Assembly (NCBI GenBank): GCA_015832175.1
Contig: WJXW01000004.1
Span: 3,410,001-3,474,000, forward strand
Reading direction: 5' to 3'
DNA from: Paraphaeosphaeria minitans
Taxonomy: Eukaryota; Ascomycota; Dothideomycetes; Pleosporales; Didymosphaeriaceae
Length of the DNA stretch: 64,000 nt
Part shown: positions 1 to 11,189 of the stretch, piece after piece
Numbering within the stretch: position 1 is the stretch's first letter
Layout: the number at the start of each line of letters is the position of its first letter
Position numbers and translations under genes: made by a program
Notes under the pieces: generated by a model
Database searches by the model: none
Seen by the model: only the letters and a program-made list of their open reading frames with translations
Told to the model about the DNA's origin: nothing

Positions 1-1
1 C

Positions 2-463
2 CCCCCACTCTACCGCGCCTCTACTGATCCTACTCCATCCTCCAGCGCCCCGCCGGTATACTCCATTCTTGACCCCAGCACCTTCGCGCCACCAAAGAAG
101 CCTCGCATGCATTTCTTCAAAGCCAAGCTTGAGGATGCCCGCACGAAGGCGAATTCCGCCATGATATCAATCGAAGATAGCAACAAGCGGTCCGCCGCCA
201 AAGCCGCATGTTCGGTCCGCGAAGAAGCGAGAGATGGCGTTGTAAAATCGGTGGGTGGTGCGGCGACGTTGAATGTCCCAATAGTGGCCGGGACTGTCGT
301 CGCGGCGTATAAAGTGGGGAAGGCGGCGAAGGTGGAGTACAAGAAGGAGGAGAAGGACAGGGTGGAGAGGTTGGTCCGGGAGGGGAAGGCGTATTACGAT
401 GAAGAAGGGAAGTTGGTGATTCTGAAAGAGGATAACAAGGAGAGGCTAAGCATTGATGAATAA
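2..463 (+). CDS. 3' end of an unknown gene (5' end outside the window)
   Basis: The frame is open from the first bases of the window through an internal Met (position 107) to TAA at 461-463, so this is probably the C-terminal part of a longer protein and not a gene starting at that Met. The visible 153 residues start with a Pro/Ser-rich stretch, continue as a charged helical region, then a short hydrophobic Val/Ala/Gly segment (around codons 85-105) and a Lys/Glu-rich tail. I recognise no domain. The hydrophobic stretch is too short and polar-flanked to call a membrane span with confidence. Whether this is the true frame of the upstream exon cannot be tested here. Confidence 0.5.
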   Translation, partial: PPLYRASTDPTPSSSAPPVYSILDPSTFAPPKKPRMHFFKAKLEDARTKANSAMISIEDSNKRSAAKAACSVREEARDGVVKSVGGAATLNVPIVAGTVVAAYKVGKAAKVEYKKEEKDRVERLVREGKAYYDEEGKLVILKEDNKERLSIDE

Positions 464-722
464 GGGGAGGTTGTTACGATGGAGAAGAAGCAGACGTGTG
501 TTGTTATCGTGAAGAGAGAGGAGACCAGTGCGGATGCGCTGGATAGGGAAAGGTGTGCGTGACTGTGTGGACAGCTCAATGTATGATGTAGGATACTTAT
601 ATTAAATATATGCGACCAAAGAGAATCATGTAAAGGGATCGAAACATAGATCTCGCAACGCCAAACAACGCCCATGTCCATCAATCAGTAAGCACCCACC
701 AGCAAGCACCCACCCACTTCAT

Positions 723-977
723 CTAAGGATTCCTTCCGCTACCAGTGGGCCTCAATGAGCCCTGTCCATAGTAAAGTGTGTATGCTACGTTGACGCTCTC
801 ATGGTGCTCCTTCGCGTGCTTCTTGATGAACTCCCATGCTTTCCGTGTCTTGCTCGGCGTCTTTCTAGAGGACGTGGATGATGTGGACGAGAGGAGGGAG
901 ACGGCGGATGTGGTTTTGCTGGACTTCATGGTGTCGATAGAGGAATGAGTTGTGGTTGACGCGGCGTAGGAGGTCAT
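723..977 (-). CDS. small hypothetical protein
   Basis: An intact frame of 84 aa when started at the second Met (977); an in-frame Met at 1061 would add 28 residues that look like 5' UTR translation. The N-terminal half is Ser/Thr-rich and probably disordered. The C-terminal half is a compact basic/aromatic stretch (AWEFIKKHAKEHHESVNVAY) followed by a Gly/Pro-rich end. The clear change from low complexity to a well-ordered motif suggests a real coding sequence. No family recognised. It faces the window-edge gene tail to tail, with about 260 bp between the stop codons. Confidence 0.45.
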   Translation of the reverse strand: MTSYAASTTTHSSIDTMKSSKTTSAVSLLSSTSSTSSRKTPSKTRKAWEFIKKHAKEHHESVNVAYTLYYGQGSLRPTGSGRNP

Positions 978-2634
978 GATTGTAGTGGGGTAGTGTTCTA
1001 GCCCTGGTATGGAGATTGGTATCGAGGATCCACGTTGTTGTTGGGTATATGTGGTGTGCACTTCAAGATTCAGGGTCTTTGTAGTGATCCAAAGAAGGGA
1101 TGGTTGGTATATGAAGATGGAGCCAAGTACTTTTAATTGAGGATGTAGTTTCGATCGCTGAGCTGAGGAGCTGAGTACTCAAGTAGCCGGGCACGAGGCT
1201 GCGAATATCGTTCGTTCACCGAGTAGCTGAGTAGCGTGATATGATTGAGCTGAGCCAATTTGGTTCAGGTGAAGCTGGAATGGCTTTTTGACTGATGGAT
1301 GATTGAGTTGATGTTACTCCAGAAGGCGAGCTCCATCCCTCTTATATCATAACCGTTTTCCTTGTACGGTCTCCTACATTAGCCGTTACTGAGAGTCATC
1401 ACTTTACCATAACACGCACGCATTCTATTTTCCGAAACATTCTTACGCCTTTCATGTCGAACTTCGGCCCACTATTTTACAATCCACCAGGACTCGGAGG
1501 CTGGCCAATCGCATCGCTGGCACCATGCGATGAGGTAAGTCCTCCCGCCAGTTTTCCGGCGACGTTTCACGGAAAGGGCTGGCGACAGCGAATCGTGGCT
1601 CGTGCCGCCCCACAGGATTGGCCAATTCGCAGCAAAGGTAGCGATGAGTCCGCTATGGAGTTTTGCCGACAATAGGAATGTTCTTGCGCGCCCTGCGCAC
1701 GGTCCTCAAGTACAGGCGTGGCTCGCGCGCGCCTGGAATGTACATGCGTGACTCAAAAGCCGTCGAAAGAACACGAGAGGAGTTGGAACTGGTGGATATT
1801 TGCAAGCAGAGCTTACCACTCGCATCGACAACCCTGAAAACGGTCTGAGCAGGGTAGTGCCGTGGCTTAGTATAAACAAGCTGGTCTGTTCAGTGAAGAC
1901 TGCTGATGCGAGCGCCCTCATGGAATATGCAAATTTTGGACACTGAAACTTTCACAGACGACCCGTGGACTAGGTGTTGCAAAAGTAGGAGAGCTGCCGG
2001 TCAGTTTGCCAGGCTTTGGCGTTCGCGAGTGATGTCGAGTCGGCGGTTTGCCGGCGCGAGGGTCTTGGTGCTGCTGTCGAAATGCGTCATCTCTCGACAG
2101 GCCAAGTAGCTTTGGGTGAGGCCAACAGCGATACCACGATTAACGCGCAAGCCAGTTGGTGAGCAGAGTGAGGCGCTTAAGGATAGGTTGCGGGGTGAGA
2201 AATCCATACTGCGTGAAGGATTCAGAGGTACAGAGAAGATTCTGATTTTGCTCACGGGAGTCATCGTTCGGTGGCAAAGTTGACGGGAGGTGGGTGAACG
2301 AAGCTCAACTGACGCCAAATGGATAGACTACAGTCTTCACACGACGAAGACGATGTGGATAGCCATCTGTGAGTTGTAATAAGTCGTCGACACTTGGAGG
2401 AGGCACACACAAACCCCGCTCGGATGGCTCTGGTCCGTGCGCCGTCGCTTTCCGCTTATCGGAGGCTAGATGTCATCCCCCAGGTGATCATGCCTCTCGC
2501 TCTCTTCTCCACCTTTCTCATCTCAAGTCTCATCGCTGTTCAGATTGTCGCTCTCGAACGGACTCATGCCCGCGGTGTGCAAATTCAAATAATCTGTTGA
2601 CTATGCATGGCCCCCTTCCACTCGCCACTCCACG
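978..2634. other. gene-free stretch
   Basis: Several short frames overlap here on both strands, but none shows a recognisable domain, a codon-pattern advantage over its opposite strand, or a splice-site layout. The right end is the presumed promoter of the Zn2Cys6 regulator that starts at 2635. I see no repeat or RNA gene. Confidence 0.5.
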
Positions 2635-4038
2635 ATGGGTGAACCGAGGGCTCGACAGCGCAAATTCGCGCCCCGCACGCGTCAAGGCTGTATGACGTGT
2701 AGAGCGCGCCGGAAGAGATGCGATGGCCAGCGCCCCGACTGCCAGAATTGCACCAGACTGAATCTATCATGCGAATACCAGGCTCCCCGTAGGATCACCG
2801 CCGACGCTGCCAGTTCGCAGGACAGCGAAAGCTCTCCGGACTCATCCCTGACGGTTGGACCTCTGACACATTCCCTCGACCCTTGGGATACCCTCCCCGG
2901 AGATGAAATTGGAGAAAGGAAACACTTGCTCCGTTACTATGTTGAAGCATTTGTTCCGAGTGTATCTGTAGCTACTATTGCAACTGGAAGCTTCTACACC
3001 AGCCTATACATACCATGGGCCTTCGAATGCGACGGTATGCTTGACGCTATACTTGCCCTTTCGTCAGCCCAACTTGCCCGAAGAAGTGCAAGTGCAGATC
3101 GTGCGCAGCACCTCCGTGCTGTCTCGGCAAGGCACCAGCGCAAATGCCACGCCTTCCTAGCGGACCGCGTACCAGGAACTGGCGGTCCTCCACGGGACGC
3201 CCACCAGGTCATTGGCATCATCCTTCTACTGGTTGGTCTCGAAGCCTTGAACGGAGACAAGAGCACACGTTGGCTTTCCCAGATGAAATGCGTACGCGGC
3301 ATACTCCAGATGCTGGGCAACCCAGGCGAGTCATGGGAGCTACATTCGCTCCGCAGGCATTTTACCTACCACAACGCCATGGCCTCCCTCATGGCGCGAG
3401 TATCCAAAAACGAGTCCCTCTTCGTCTACGATGATCTGATGCTAGCCTGTGAGCCCGAAACTCCGCTGGTCGTCGACCCTCTCATGGGTATCACCTACTA
3501 TCTCTGCAGCCTGATCTCGCGCATTCAATACGTGAGTTCGATCAACCCAGCCTTCCCCCAGATCTCCGAAGCCGCCTTCGCGGTGATCGAGCGCGACATC
3601 CAACAATGGACGTACGGCTCTCCAATAGGCCTACCCGGTCTCGACCTCCCACAGGCCCTCGACCTCATCGCGCTCGCAGAGGCCTACCGCCTCGCCGCGC
3701 TGATCCAACTCTACCGCACGTCCGCCGCACACAAAGTCCTCATACCCTCGTGCGCGAGCCGCGCCATGGGATTCATATCCCGCATCCCCCCAGGTAGTCC
3801 CGCAGAGTCCAGCCTCCTCTACCCGATCTTCCTGGCGGGCGCTGAGCTCGACAACGAACCAGAAATATCAAAGTGCTTCAAGAGACTGGCGAAGATCCAG
3901 CAGAGAAACTGCTACGAGAACACAAGCAATGTGCAGAAAGTGCTGGAGGAGGTCTGGAGGCCGGCGTTGAACGGCGAGCAGAAGCGCGACTGGGAAGACG
4001 TGCTGCAAGAGTGGGGATGGTCGTTCACGCTGGGTTAA
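2635..4038 (+). CDS. Zn2Cys6 fungal transcription factor
   Basis: An uninterrupted 467-aa protein. The binuclear zinc cluster is complete: Cys19, 22, 29, 36, 39 and 46 in CxxC-x6-C-x6-C-xx-C-x6-C spacing, followed by a basic linker and a Ser/Pro-rich segment. The remainder (about residues 95-467) is the helical fungal-specific middle-homology region, and the end (DVLQEWGWSFTLG) is typical of the Fungal_trans_2 (DUF3468) class. Such proteins are nuclear DNA-binding regulators, often of secondary or carbon metabolism. The target is unknown: no cluster-type enzyme gene lies beside it. The Met at 2635 is chosen because it sits just ahead of the basic region preceding the first Cys. No intron is needed. 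Confidence 0.9.
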   Translation: MGEPRARQRKFAPRTRQGCMTCRARRKRCDGQRPDCQNCTRLNLSCEYQAPRRITADAASSQDSESSPDSSLTVGPLTHSLDPWDTLPGDEIGERKHLLRYYVEAFVPSVSVATIATGSFYTSLYIPWAFECDGMLDAILALSSAQLARRSASADRAQHLRAVSARHQRKCHAFLADRVPGTGGPPRDAHQVIGIILLLVGLEALNGDKSTRWLSQMKCVRGILQMLGNPGESWELHSLRRHFTYHNAMASLMARVSKNESLFVYDDLMLACEPETPLVVDPLMGITYYLCSLISRIQYVSSINPAFPQISEAAFAVIERDIQQWTYGSPIGLPGLDLPQALDLIALAEAYRLAALIQLYRTSAAHKVLIPSCASRAMGFISRIPPGSPAESSLLYPIFLAGAELDNEPEISKCFKRLAKIQQRNCYENTSNVQKVLEEVWRPALNGEQKRDWEDVLQEWGWSFTLG

Positions 4039-5070
4039 TACATGACAAGTGAAATCATTCCATCGAAGTCGGGAACTCTCTGAGACGACCCGTGTCTTGG
4101 TGGAAAGTCGGGCTCTATTAGTATCTGGATCTACGATCGGGTTTTTCAACCCGTCGGACACGGCCACTGAACCTGCCCCGGTGGCAACGCTCGCTCCCTA
4201 TGCGCCCAGCGCTACGCTAAAACACCTGGGCTTCATCATATGTAGTCAACCCGCAAACCTTTCCGACACGGACGCGCCGTATTGCGCACTCCGAGGGTGC
4301 CGCGCGACGGTTGCACTGAGCTGCCCCGTCTTTTATGCGGGGCTGAGGCCTCACTTGCGTCGACAGCAGCACGACTTCGCTTGCGAGCGACCATTATGCG
4401 TGCGCCCATGGACGCATGCGACAGCGCCCTGTCAACTATGCGTTAGGTCTCAGGTGACCCACATTGGTCGTAGCTGAACGCCAGTCTCTCATAGTAAGAG
4501 ACGAAGGCTTTCTGCTGTTGCATTGCTTACCTTGGACCTGGAGATTGCTGTCTGGCTATGTCCAGTATGGGTTACCATGGAGCCTAACGTCTATCGGAAC
4601 CGAGGGGGTTCTTGTCCTCGTGGTCAACTGATCTGTTCTGTACAAGGCTCTGTTAGGACTACGGAGAGAAGGGGGAGAGCTCGCAGACGGATGCGTGAAG
4701 AGGTATTGCAGAGCGTATGAGGAGGGAAGAGTTTTGTGCAGAGACGGGGTCTTGAGCCGCGTGGCATGATTGTTGCCAGGACACTCGGATGCTTGGAGAC
4801 AGCAACTTGGTAAAGCATACGTGCGTTCGATACGTGGAGGTTTTGCAGTCGAATGAATGCATGACTTGAATTTCCATCGAAATGAAGGTATCAGAACTGG
4901 CTAGCTATTGCCTCTCAACTACGAGTTCCACGCCGCGACCCGCGAAAGTATTCGGCCGCAGAACGTGATGCCATCGCAGTGAAGTCCACACGCTTCACCA
5001 AGCGATAATCGATCGGCAGACGACAAGTGACTCGCAATCCGTTAGAGCTAAGGCCTGTCAAGCAGACCCT
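4039..5070. other. gene-free stretch
   Basis: The longest frame here (4049-4477, plus strand, 142 aa) has no domain, many Cys/Arg/His from frame shadowing and no partner exon. I see nothing else: no repeat, no RNA gene. Confidence 0.5.
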
Positions 5071-5616
5071 TTAGGGCCAGTTCGATTCGAAGTCCAGGCA
5101 TTCATAACTGTAAGGTTGTTGTCCGAAGGGGAATTTCAATTGAGAAAGGCCACTGGGTATCTTGCCAGACCACGCCACCTTCCCCGTGCAATCCGAACCA
5201 CTACGCTCACGCATTAGCATCTGCACTCTGACTTCCCCTTCAAGACAAAACTTACTACCAGAACGCGCAGCTCTTGCAGTTCGTGTAGCCCTTGTTGAGA
5301 CGGGAGCAGGGATGTCGCCTCTCTCCGTGAACGGATGGCACGCGTTGGGCAGGATCCAGGTGCTGCCGATGAAGGTCATCTGAACGGCTTGGCCACAGGC
5401 TTTTGGGGGTGGAATGTGCGGCTCCGGCGTGCCAGAGACGATGGGTGCCATGTTGGGGCTGATGAGGTTGGGTTCTTGCGCGATGGTGGGTGTGGCGACC
5501 AAGCCGGTGGCATCATTGGGAATGAATGTGGCAGTCACGATGTTGGGGGGTATGCCGGCGGTCATGGCGATGATTGAAATGCCTAAGCACAGGAAGAAGG
5601 TGGTGAGGAGATGCAT
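5071..5616 (-). CDS. small secreted cysteine-containing protein
   Basis: 181 aa when started at Met 5616; an upstream in-frame Met at 5802 adds 62 residues that look untranslated. The chosen start gives a clear signal peptide (MHLLTTFFLCLGISIIAMTA). The mature part opens with a Pro/Thr-rich linker (about residues 23-75) and then a domain with five Cys (ACGQ, NACH, KFCL, SDCT, YECL). The second half is rich in Arg and ends in an aromatic/acidic tail. No family recognised; size, signal peptide and cysteines fit a small secreted or effector-like protein, which is inference only. No intron visible. Confidence 0.6.
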   Translation of the reverse strand: MHLLTTFFLCLGISIIAMTAGIPPNIVTATFIPNDATGLVATPTIAQEPNLISPNMAPIVSGTPEPHIPPPKACGQAVQMTFIGSTWILPNACHPFTERGDIPAPVSTRATRTARAARSGSKFCLEGEVRVQMLMRERSGSDCTGKVAWSGKIPSGLSQLKFPFGQQPYSYECLDFESNWP

Positions 5617-6372
5617 TGCGGCAGCCCGAACAGGATGGAGATAGCGTGTCGGTGGTTTTCCAGTGAATGTGGACCGGTAGAGGGTGATGAGGGAAGAAGT
5701 TTCAATTGTTTTGTGGTGGGGATGAGAAGAGGGGAGGCGAGAGGAGAGAAGAAGAGAAGAGAAATAGTAAAAAGATGGCAGGTGCCACGTGGGTGCAGAC
5801 AAAAGCTGGCGGAAGGCACGGTGAAGGGAGGAAAGCGCGAGGGTGAGTATTTAAGCGCGGTAGTCGGGCTTCACTCCTTGAACAAACGCGATATTGCAAA
5901 TTACGTGCACGTTCAGTCACATCAACAAGAAGCCCAAACGCCTATCACCGCCTTCCTATCTATCTCAAGGCACGCAGTATAACGCCCAACGGTGCCCGAA
6001 ACAAGGTCACAGCGCTACTCTCGAACAGACCACATATGCATCACAACAGTTGAATGCAGACGATAGGATTATAAAGATTACGATTGACATAGCACAGCTT
6101 GCGAGCCCAGAGCAGCCAGCTACCTTGTCTCCTTGCTTTTGGGTCCTGACATGCGCTCTAGGCAACGACCTGGTGTCAAGATTATTTAAAGAAAACTAAG
6201 ATGACAGAGGTCGACCTTTGCAACGATAGAGCTATGAGAACTCGTCCATAGAGTGATGCAGCTCGTGGAGCGCATCTACAGTCTAAATGCTACGTCCCAC
6301 ATATTCGCATTCGCTGTTCATGATTGCAACACCGTTTCGCCAGCCCACAATCCTAGCTGAGTTCCCCTCGCA
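5617..6372. other. promoter region and gene-free stretch
   Basis: This is the upstream region of the small secreted protein gene. A GA-rich/TC-rich asymmetric tract (about 5720-5765) precedes the start codon, and a TATTTAA element sits at 5849-5855. Beyond about 5900 I see no gene; short frames on both strands are unconvincing. Confidence 0.4.
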
Positions 6373-6886
6373 TCAGCCGGTGCCGTGTCCGCTGCAACAA
6401 CCCTCATCCTCTTCCGCCTCGGCCTTCAGATCGTCGAATAGGCTCTGATAGACATCGCCGTCAGTTGCTTCGCTAATATCATCTAGCACTTCCACTTTGA
6501 AACTCATCCGTGCATTGCGGATATGGGAATCGCCTTTTATCCGGCCGCTGAGGCCCATGAGCCTCTTAGCAACAGACTGCGCTGCCGAGACCGAACACAA
6601 GAAGATGTATGTGGAGGCGGTGCGACTATCGCTTGGGAAGACCCGAGACATCTCGATGTCCAGGATCGTATTGCCGAAAGCCTTCTTCCCTGAGGAACTC
6701 GCGGTAGAGGAAGAGAGTGGCAATGCCCCGAGGGATATTGAGCACGTGGACCACCGCAGCGGCGTCAAACTTGGAGTTGGGGATACCGGCCTTCCTGTTC
6801 TTCTTCGCTTTGGCAGCAGCCTTGCGAGCCTTCTTTGAGGGCATTTGGTGACGGGTGAGGAATACCGCTTCGTCGTCTACTGGCAT
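6373..6886 (-). pseudogene. RRM-type protein gene, frameshifted
   Basis: Two overlapping minus-strand frames together make one RRM-like fold. The first (6886 to about 6677) gives a basic N-terminus (KKARKAAAKAKKNRK), a beta strand (VVHVLNI) and a helix (LYREFLREEGF). The second (about 6675 to 6373) gives GNTILDIEM, TASTYIFLCS, a helix (AAQSVAKRLMGL), a last strand and an acidic tail. Skipping one base near 6676 (TTT-C-GGC) joins them. No GT-AG intron gives the right phase without deleting the first strand and helix, and those are conserved in the related gene at 9230-9792. So this is a real frameshift, an assembly error or, less likely, programmed shifting. RRM proteins bind RNA; no target can be read here. 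Confidence 0.65.
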
Positions 6887-7161
6887 GGCAGAGGTCTGCT
6901 CGCTACAATCTGTTCGCGAAATTTTTCTCTAGGAATTTCAGTCAGTAGATATTTCTGGTAAGTTTTACAGGCAACGACTCTGCGTCACTGGTTGGTGTTG
7001 AGTGAGAAGCTGGCCTGTCCTGGTGCTGCAATCCTGATCATTTTATGCATCACCGGCATTGTCATAGTCATACAGTAATAATGCATAAACAACGTGGCAG
7101 TTCATAGCGAAGACAAAAGCCTTCGTTTCAAAACAATGCACTACGAAGGACACCTTGCAAC

Positions 7162-8403
7162 TCAACTAATCTGCGTGACATGATTGGTCACCAAACACGT
7201 CCAGTCCGAACTACCGTAGTAAATCGTGTGTCCATCATTATGCGTCTGCTGACCCGTGCTCTTCACCGTATCCCCAAGCTGCCAGAACAAATCCCCGGCC
7301 ATACCGCTATCTTTCGCCGCCAGACTCGTCTTCTGCCACTCGCTCTCCACGCGACAGTGGTCTGCCGCATTCGTTACCCCGTACTCCTCAAACAAGCACG
7401 GCTTCTTTAGCTGCGCGCAGACCTTCGCGTGCGAGGTGATCCACGCGCTGCCCCAGGCATTGGTCGTACCCCAGGGACTGGGATAGAGATGAAATGTTCC
7501 GAACGAGACGTTCGGCAGCGCAAGGTTAGCGGCGAAGTCGAGCCCTTCGGAGAACTGGTAGGGGTACGAGCCATCGCCGCTCAAACCGAAACCCTCGTCG
7601 CCAATGGCAATCATGTGGTCGCTGTCGAGTGAGCGAATGTAGTTTGACGTCTGGCGGATCCAGTTCGTAAGCACAGAGGTCTGACAGCCATTGCAGCGCG
7701 GCTCGTTGGCGAGCTCCCACGCAAAGACAGCAGTGGAAGTGCGGTAGCGCGAGATAACGGCCTTGATGTAGGCTTGGTAGAACGACTGGCATTTGGCGTT
7801 AGCGTACCACTGTGCATTGCTGCGTACGCCGCAGGCGGAAAAGTAGGCTGCCATGCCGCCGTAGTCGGTCCAATTGTTGACGAAGTTAATGATGAGCTTA
7901 ATGCCGTGTTTCTCTGCTGCTTTCACGACCGCGTCAAGGCGCTGAAGGCCGTTGACTCCGGTGTTGATGGTCGCTGTCGATCCGGAGAAGGACTGGAAGT
8001 AGACTGTGCCAGAACCGGGGATCGAGGTCACGTCGTTGAAGCCCCATATACGAAGGACCTTCTGGCCAGAAGTTTGTAGATGGCCCATGATAACGTCGAC
8101 GTCATTGTCGTTGGTCAGGAACGGAGTCCAGTAGCTGTTTGTGCCGGCAAAGTCTACCAAAAACAATCAATGTGATTGCTCCAAAGCCCATTTAAGTATT
8201 GTACGATTCAGTGTCGTTGATTGAAGACTAAGCGACAGACAACCATCAGGAAACGAACATTTTTAAGACATACATTTTGTCACACCGTCGATATTGAATT
8301 TGAGCCCGTCGACTTTGGAGATCGAAGCTCGTGGCGCAAGATCATTAGCCGCCGGCAAAGCTGTTGCTACAGCTAGAAGGGAGAAGAATGAGAACAACTT
8401 CAT
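7162..8403 (-). CDS. secreted GH5 endo-1,4-beta-mannanase
   Basis: Two exons, 8403-8274 and 8153-7162, with a 120-nt GTATGT...TAG intron, encode 373 aa. The signal peptide ([15 protein letters not shown]) is on exon 1; splicing restores the family start YFAGTNSYW. The body is a GH5 subfamily 7 TIM barrel: the acid/base Glu in ELANEPRC (about residue 194) and the nucleophile Glu in FEEYG (about 299) are both present, as are the conserved [11 protein letters not shown] and FWQLG segments. No carbohydrate-binding module is attached. Members cleave the backbone of plant mannans outside the cell. A TATATATA element at 8455-8465 lies about 52 bp upstream of the ATG. The two broken RRM genes flank it on the same strand. 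Confidence 0.93.
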
Positions 8404-8454
8404 TGTCGAGATGTATGTAATGTTCGATTAAAGGGGAAGATGCAAGAACCAAAC

Positions 8455-8465
8455 GTATATATACC
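8455..8465 (-). promoter_or_regulatory. TATA-like box of the mannanase gene
   Basis: GGTATATATAC on the coding strand, about 52-62 bp before the start codon, the only such element in the near upstream region. Short 5' leaders of this kind are usual for strongly expressed secreted-enzyme genes in filamentous fungi. Confidence 0.45.
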
Positions 8466-9229
8466 ACTTTAATTATGATACATTGGGCACGGAGGCCCGC
8501 ATTCCGAGCCACAACGGCCATCTGGCATTACAGGGCTCGAGCAGTCCTATCTGCGGGGCCAAGTTATGGTAGCCAAGATCTGGGGAAGATTTCAGTGGCG
8601 CATAAAAACAAGAATTCCGACGCTTAGCCTACACATATTCTTGCACGACCGAGTATTCGCCGGAGGACTCGCCTCCGTAACATTTGGGGTAAAGCTAACA
8701 ATCTACTTTGTGAACGTCAACTCAGATTCTGGTGATCGTGCGGGAGTGCTCGCAACTCTAGAGGCATATGATTGTAGCGTTGAGCTACCTAGCATGTGTC
8801 CGGCAATTAAACGCCGCGAGGTCAATCTATTCGTAGCCGAGATGACGCGCCACTCCAGTCATGATGCTTAAAAAAAAAGATGAATTTGCGGAAAAACAGA
8901 AACTCGTACGCGCGACAATAACGCTAGAATTTCCTACGCGTGTGGCTTTTATGCGTACATTGTTCCATTTCCCACGACAACGTGGCTATCAGTTAGTGAA
9001 GCTGGCAGCACTGACCTATTTTGACATCAACACACATTAACACACATTCACTGAAGTGAATTTACATTGTTATTTGGAGAGTTGAACAGACAAGTATTTA
9101 TTACTGGTCCTACGGAATTAAGCTCGACCGAGGCGATAGCTCGTTCAAGTACACAAATCAGGCGAACGAGTCGCCACAGAATGAAACCGGATGTCTACCT
9201 CGAACGACCTTCACAGCATTGTATCCAAC
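8466..9229. other. gene-free stretch
   Basis: Moderately AT-rich. A 101-aa frame at 8566-8871 (plus strand) has no domain or start context that convinces me. Nothing else seen. Confidence 0.45.
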
Positions 9230-9792
9230 TTACGTGGACTCCATCACGACCGTAACCTTGCACTTGAGGTTCTTTGGGCCCTTTCGACCGGCAAGGTTTC
9301 GACCCGTGAGAGTCGAGATGGCGCGCTCAGCCTCCGCGTGGCTAGCGAGCTTCACAACAGCGTGAGCATTGCCTTTGAAGGTATTGTCAAGCTTCATTCG
9401 AAGGACCTGGAACTGCACTTTATCGAAAAGCTTATGCACGTTCTCCTCAGTGGCAGCGTAAGGCAAGCCATTGACGCGAACCTCCACTGGCCCTTGCGGA
9501 GCAGGAGCAGGTACAGGCTCCGGGTCTTTGCGCTCAAGTGCGACTTCCCATGGCGTTTCCCAGACAGCATCACCGCCAAACGCTGAGCGTTGGCAAGCGA
9601 GTTGACGAAGCAATACATGGTATAGGTAACGCCGTAAGCGCTATATGACTCGCCATATATCATCTCGATTTCCTTGATACTTGCCTCTTCGTTGACAAGA
9701 AATTCTTTGTAGAAAGCGGCGGGATCATAACCGGGCGACACGCGATCAACGCGGACGAGGGTGGTGGTCGTAGAAGACGTGTGGTTGGCCAT
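9230..9792 (-). pseudogene. two-RRM protein gene, frameshifted
   Basis: The first frame starts at Met 9792 (a Met 9 codons upstream is also possible) and gives RRM1: LVRVDRV, helix FYKEFLVNEE, IKEIEMI, VTYTMYCFV and helix LANAQRLAVMLSGK. The second frame then gives ETPWEVALERKDP, a Pro/Ala linker and a complete RRM2: VEVRVNGLPY, helix EENVHKLF, RMKLDNTFKGNAHAVVKLA, helix AEAERAISTLTG, ending VTVVMEST. A -1 (or +2) shift near 9555-9561 joins them. Intron candidates in that stretch have the wrong length class or remove conserved strands. RRM1 aligns with the broken RRM of the gene at 6373-6886 (YxEFL...I.xIEM...SG), so the two are paralogues. Confidence 0.65.
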
Positions 9793-11189
9793 TTTTGCGA
9801 AGAAAATATGATGGCTCACAAGTTTCTCTGTGTGAGTTCGGTATAGGTGGAGAAAGGCCGAAATTTCTTTTCTGGGTTGATCTCGGTGTTTTGTTCTTGG
9901 CTTGTTCTCTCTTTTGGGTGTTAGAGGTCGAAGTTTTTATATAGAAGCCTTTCCGACCTCTAGGCAACAATGCTTATGGGACAATGCTGAATTCACAAGA
10001 GTCTGCCACGTGGGGCACAATGTAACACAACCCTTTATTGAGTGAAGGAGCTTAATTGTTAAGATCAATAAATAGCAGCGCGGCCAACGGTCCGTGCTAC
10101 TGACACTAATTTATTACCCGTAGTTGATTCTTGGATGTCAGTACCGTATCGAAGTGTTTACCGCATTGGCCACTGTACCGTATTGAATTTAACCTTATTA
10201 CTGCAGTAAAGCATTCCTATAAAGGAAGCTCTAGCACTAGTTGCTTTATGTACAGATAGTTCTATTCCAATTAAGACTAGTGGACTGTAGCTTACTTATG
10301 TTTCAGCTATGTTCGTAAGATATTACGTTACAGCTGAGTTATAGTACAGTACAGATCTCTTTACTATTTAGTCTGTGTTGTGTTCAATAGCAAGTATAAC
10401 GTAACCGCAATAGACTTTCCCGGTCCACAATACGGACTGTCGGCCGAGCTGATTGATGGTTGAAAAGACGACTTGGCAAGAAATACAGCTCACAGTTGAC
10501 AAGTGAATGAAGCAACTTAACTCCGTCTGTGCTCTATCTTTCTCGCTGGCCGATCAAAGGCACCTGGCTATAGGTAGTAGTCTTCCTCAGCCTCCGGATC
10601 CTGATTTCCAATGGCTATTAGTATCATAACCCCCAGTCACCGCGACACCAAAAAGGGCAAGTATATCATCGTACATTGTCTCGAGCTTAGGTCGATTCAT
10701 CTCGTATCGACTAACTCCACTTGCAATTTGAAGAGAAAGGCGGGAAGGCCTGCTTTGTTCTGGGTGATAAAAGCGCCCCAGTCTCAAAGGTTGCGTATCT
10801 CACACTTAAAAATCGTTTGATGCATTTTATATGACTACTTAGCTAAAGACCATTTTACGAATATTTATTGCGACCACGTTAGGGACTAACATCGGCTACT
10901 GTTTCGTGGATCCACAGACCTCTTCAACATTACCAGCTCCTGGGCGCCCCATCCCACGTGCGCGCAAAGGATGCCTTAATTTTGATACGCCGTTAAGCCA
11001 CCAGAGACTAGGTGCAAGAACGACTTTATATTCAGAAATTTGGTACTTCAAATTCAATAACTCGCTAAATCGTGAAAAGCACAAATGCAACGAAGGTACA
11101 TGAAGTTCGGCGTCGATCCTGAGTCCCGCCCTCACAAATTTTAAGCATCCATCATCGCCAGAATGTAGCTCTCAGTTCGATATGAGCTC
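9793..11189. other. AT-rich gene-free stretch
   Basis: About 10.0-10.5 kb is visibly AT-rich with many TA steps, unlike the GC-rich flanks. No frame with a domain was found. The base composition resembles mutated repeat DNA, but I cannot identify a parent element. Confidence 0.45.

Noticed and set aside
4049..4477. 142-aa plus-strand frame
   Set aside because: No domain, Cys/Arg/His-rich composition typical of a random frame, no splice partner.
2635..5616. Biosynthetic gene cluster around the intact Zn2Cys6 regulator
   Set aside because: No polyketide synthase, non-ribosomal synthetase, terpene cyclase, P450 or transporter gene lies within 10 kb.
8566..8871. 101-aa plus-strand frame between the mannanase and the second RRM gene
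   Set aside because: No domain, no convincing start, and a poor amino-acid texture.
9552..9562. GGGAAAC, a classic -1 ribosomal slippery heptamer, at the frameshift of the second RRM gene
   Set aside because: The phase is wrong. The incoming frame reads TCT GGG AAA CGC, whereas slippage needs the codons GGA AAC. No pseudoknot was evident either.
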